A program made the translations under genes and the position numbers. From an uncultured Bacteroidales bacterium (GTDB taxonomy: Bacteria; Bacteroidota; Bacteroidia; Bacteroidales; UBA932), in contig CALVAG010000002.1 of NCBI GenBank assembly GCA_944325445.1, forward strand, positions 164,442 through 228,441: a stretch of DNA of 64,000 bases, in the 5' to 3' direction. Of this stretch, positions 63,724 through 64,000 are shown piece after piece. The notes beneath the pieces are model-generated. The model did no database searches, had not been told where the DNA came from, and saw nothing but the letters and a program-made list of their open reading frames with translations. Numbering within the stretch: position 1 is the stretch's first letter; every line of letters begins with the position of its first letter.

Positions 63724-63909
63724 ATGAGCAATAGAGAAGAGATTATTTGCGACTGTTTTTCTGTAAGCAGGGGAACAATCGAAGACGCGATCAGGGAAAA
63801 AGGGTTGAAGACCGTCGAGCAGGTCGGCGAGGCTACAGATGCCGGAACCGGATGCGGAGGATGCCAGGAAAAGATCCAGGCAATTCTCGATGAAATCAAC
63901 GGGAAATAG
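63724..63909 (+). CDS. BFD-like [2Fe-2S]-binding protein
   Basis: A 61-residue protein with Cys9, Cys11, Cys44 and Cys47 (CDC and CGGC), the BFD [2Fe-2S] pattern. It has a helical body between the two pairs (GTIEDAIREKGLKTVEQVGEATDAG). BFD-like domains donate or accept electrons; bacterioferritin-associated ferredoxin is the best known. No bacterioferritin gene is present nearby. It is the last complete gene in the window. Confidence 0.88.
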   Translation: MSNREEIICDCFSVSRGTIEDAIREKGLKTVEQVGEATDAGTGCGGCQEKIQAILDEINGK

Positions 63910-63934
63910 GTTTTTAACATTTTTTTCAATTTTT

Positions 63935-63965
63935 TTTGCAAAGACGCAAAAGATGTCTATCTTTG
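63935..63965 (+). promoter_or_regulatory. strong promoter at the window edge
   Basis: A -33 TTTG at 63935-63938 and a -7 TATCTTTG at 63958-63965 with 19 bases between. The sequence just downstream (about 63984-63997) resembles the conserved leader near the start of rRNA operons in this phylum (AAGTTCxTTGA), so an rRNA operon may begin beyond the edge. This last point is uncertain. Confidence 0.6.
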
Positions 63966-64000
63966 CGCTCCCGTTTGAGGGGAAAGTTCATTGAAAAGAA

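Overview
The window is a gene-dense stretch of a Bacteroidales-type (phylum Bacteroidota) chromosome. The evidence is the promoters, which mostly read TAnnTTTG (often TATCTTTG) just ahead of genes; the near absence of Shine-Dalgarno sites; the rseC-rnfBCDGEA gene order; and Bacteroidota-typical proteins such as GSCFA, PepSY-like/DUF2874 lipoproteins, an OstA-like protein, a DUF3108 protein, and ribosomal proteins L36 and S14 without zinc sites. The genus cannot be named from sequence alone. No phage, insertion sequence or CRISPR array was seen. No stretch longer than 300 bases lacks a gene; the longest gaps are 424-659, 20129-20365 and 43678-43893.

Region 1 (1-11340): the 3' end of a membrane dipeptidase gene, an intrinsic terminator and a new promoter, then 22 genes from rplP to rplQ (second half of S10, spc and alpha operons, with secY, map, infA, rpmJ and rpoA). 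The usual upstream partners (rpsJ to rpsC) are absent, so the S10 cluster is split between rpsC and rplP. Region 2 (11375-20365): a DUF4153 membrane protein, GSCFA and queG, an SDR threonine dehydrogenase, lptG-like and tgt, a bifunctional-nuclease-family protein and a CNT nucleoside transporter, ending in a small repeat-rich intergenic element. Region 3 (20366-26042, minus strand): alaS-lptF-fmt-thiN operon with overlapping genes. Region 4 (26133-33554): two M23 peptidases, MerR, Nif3, a C4 zinc-ribbon coiled-coil protein, a class III aminotransferase, dnaB and a DUF3108 protein.

Region 5 (33577-39395): rseC-rnfBCDGEA plus a small TPR gene, encoding the ion-pumping ferredoxin:NAD+ oxidoreductase. 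Region 6 (39475-45379): an exported glutamine amidotransferase-like protein, an exported serine hydrolase, two PepSY-like proteins, radA and a tRNA-Pro(CGG). Region 7 (45325-52483, minus): guaB, a lipoprotein chaperone, surA and an OstA-like protein, preceded by a radical SAM protein and a YhcH protein. The OstA-like reading frame ends inside the tRNA on the other strand. Region 8 (52566-64000): NlpC/P60 and dipeptide epimerase (peptidoglycan peptide turnover), a small conserved protein, a YgjP-type peptidase, rpsO, pnp, glyA, a SpoU methyltransferase, a large zinc metalloprotease, mscL, a [2Fe-2S] BFD-like protein, and a strong promoter with an rRNA-leader-like sequence at the edge.

Together the genes cover translation, protein secretion, tRNA modification (queG, tgt), outer-membrane biogenesis (two LptF/G permeases, OstA, SurA) and wall turnover. 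No clearly new multi-gene system was found. The best leads are smaller: the S10 split, the pnp leader with an overlapping upstream ORF, leaderless promoters, the TGT without zinc cysteines, the altered RnfG flavin motif, the antisense tRNA/CDS overlap, and the repeat element at 20127-20365.
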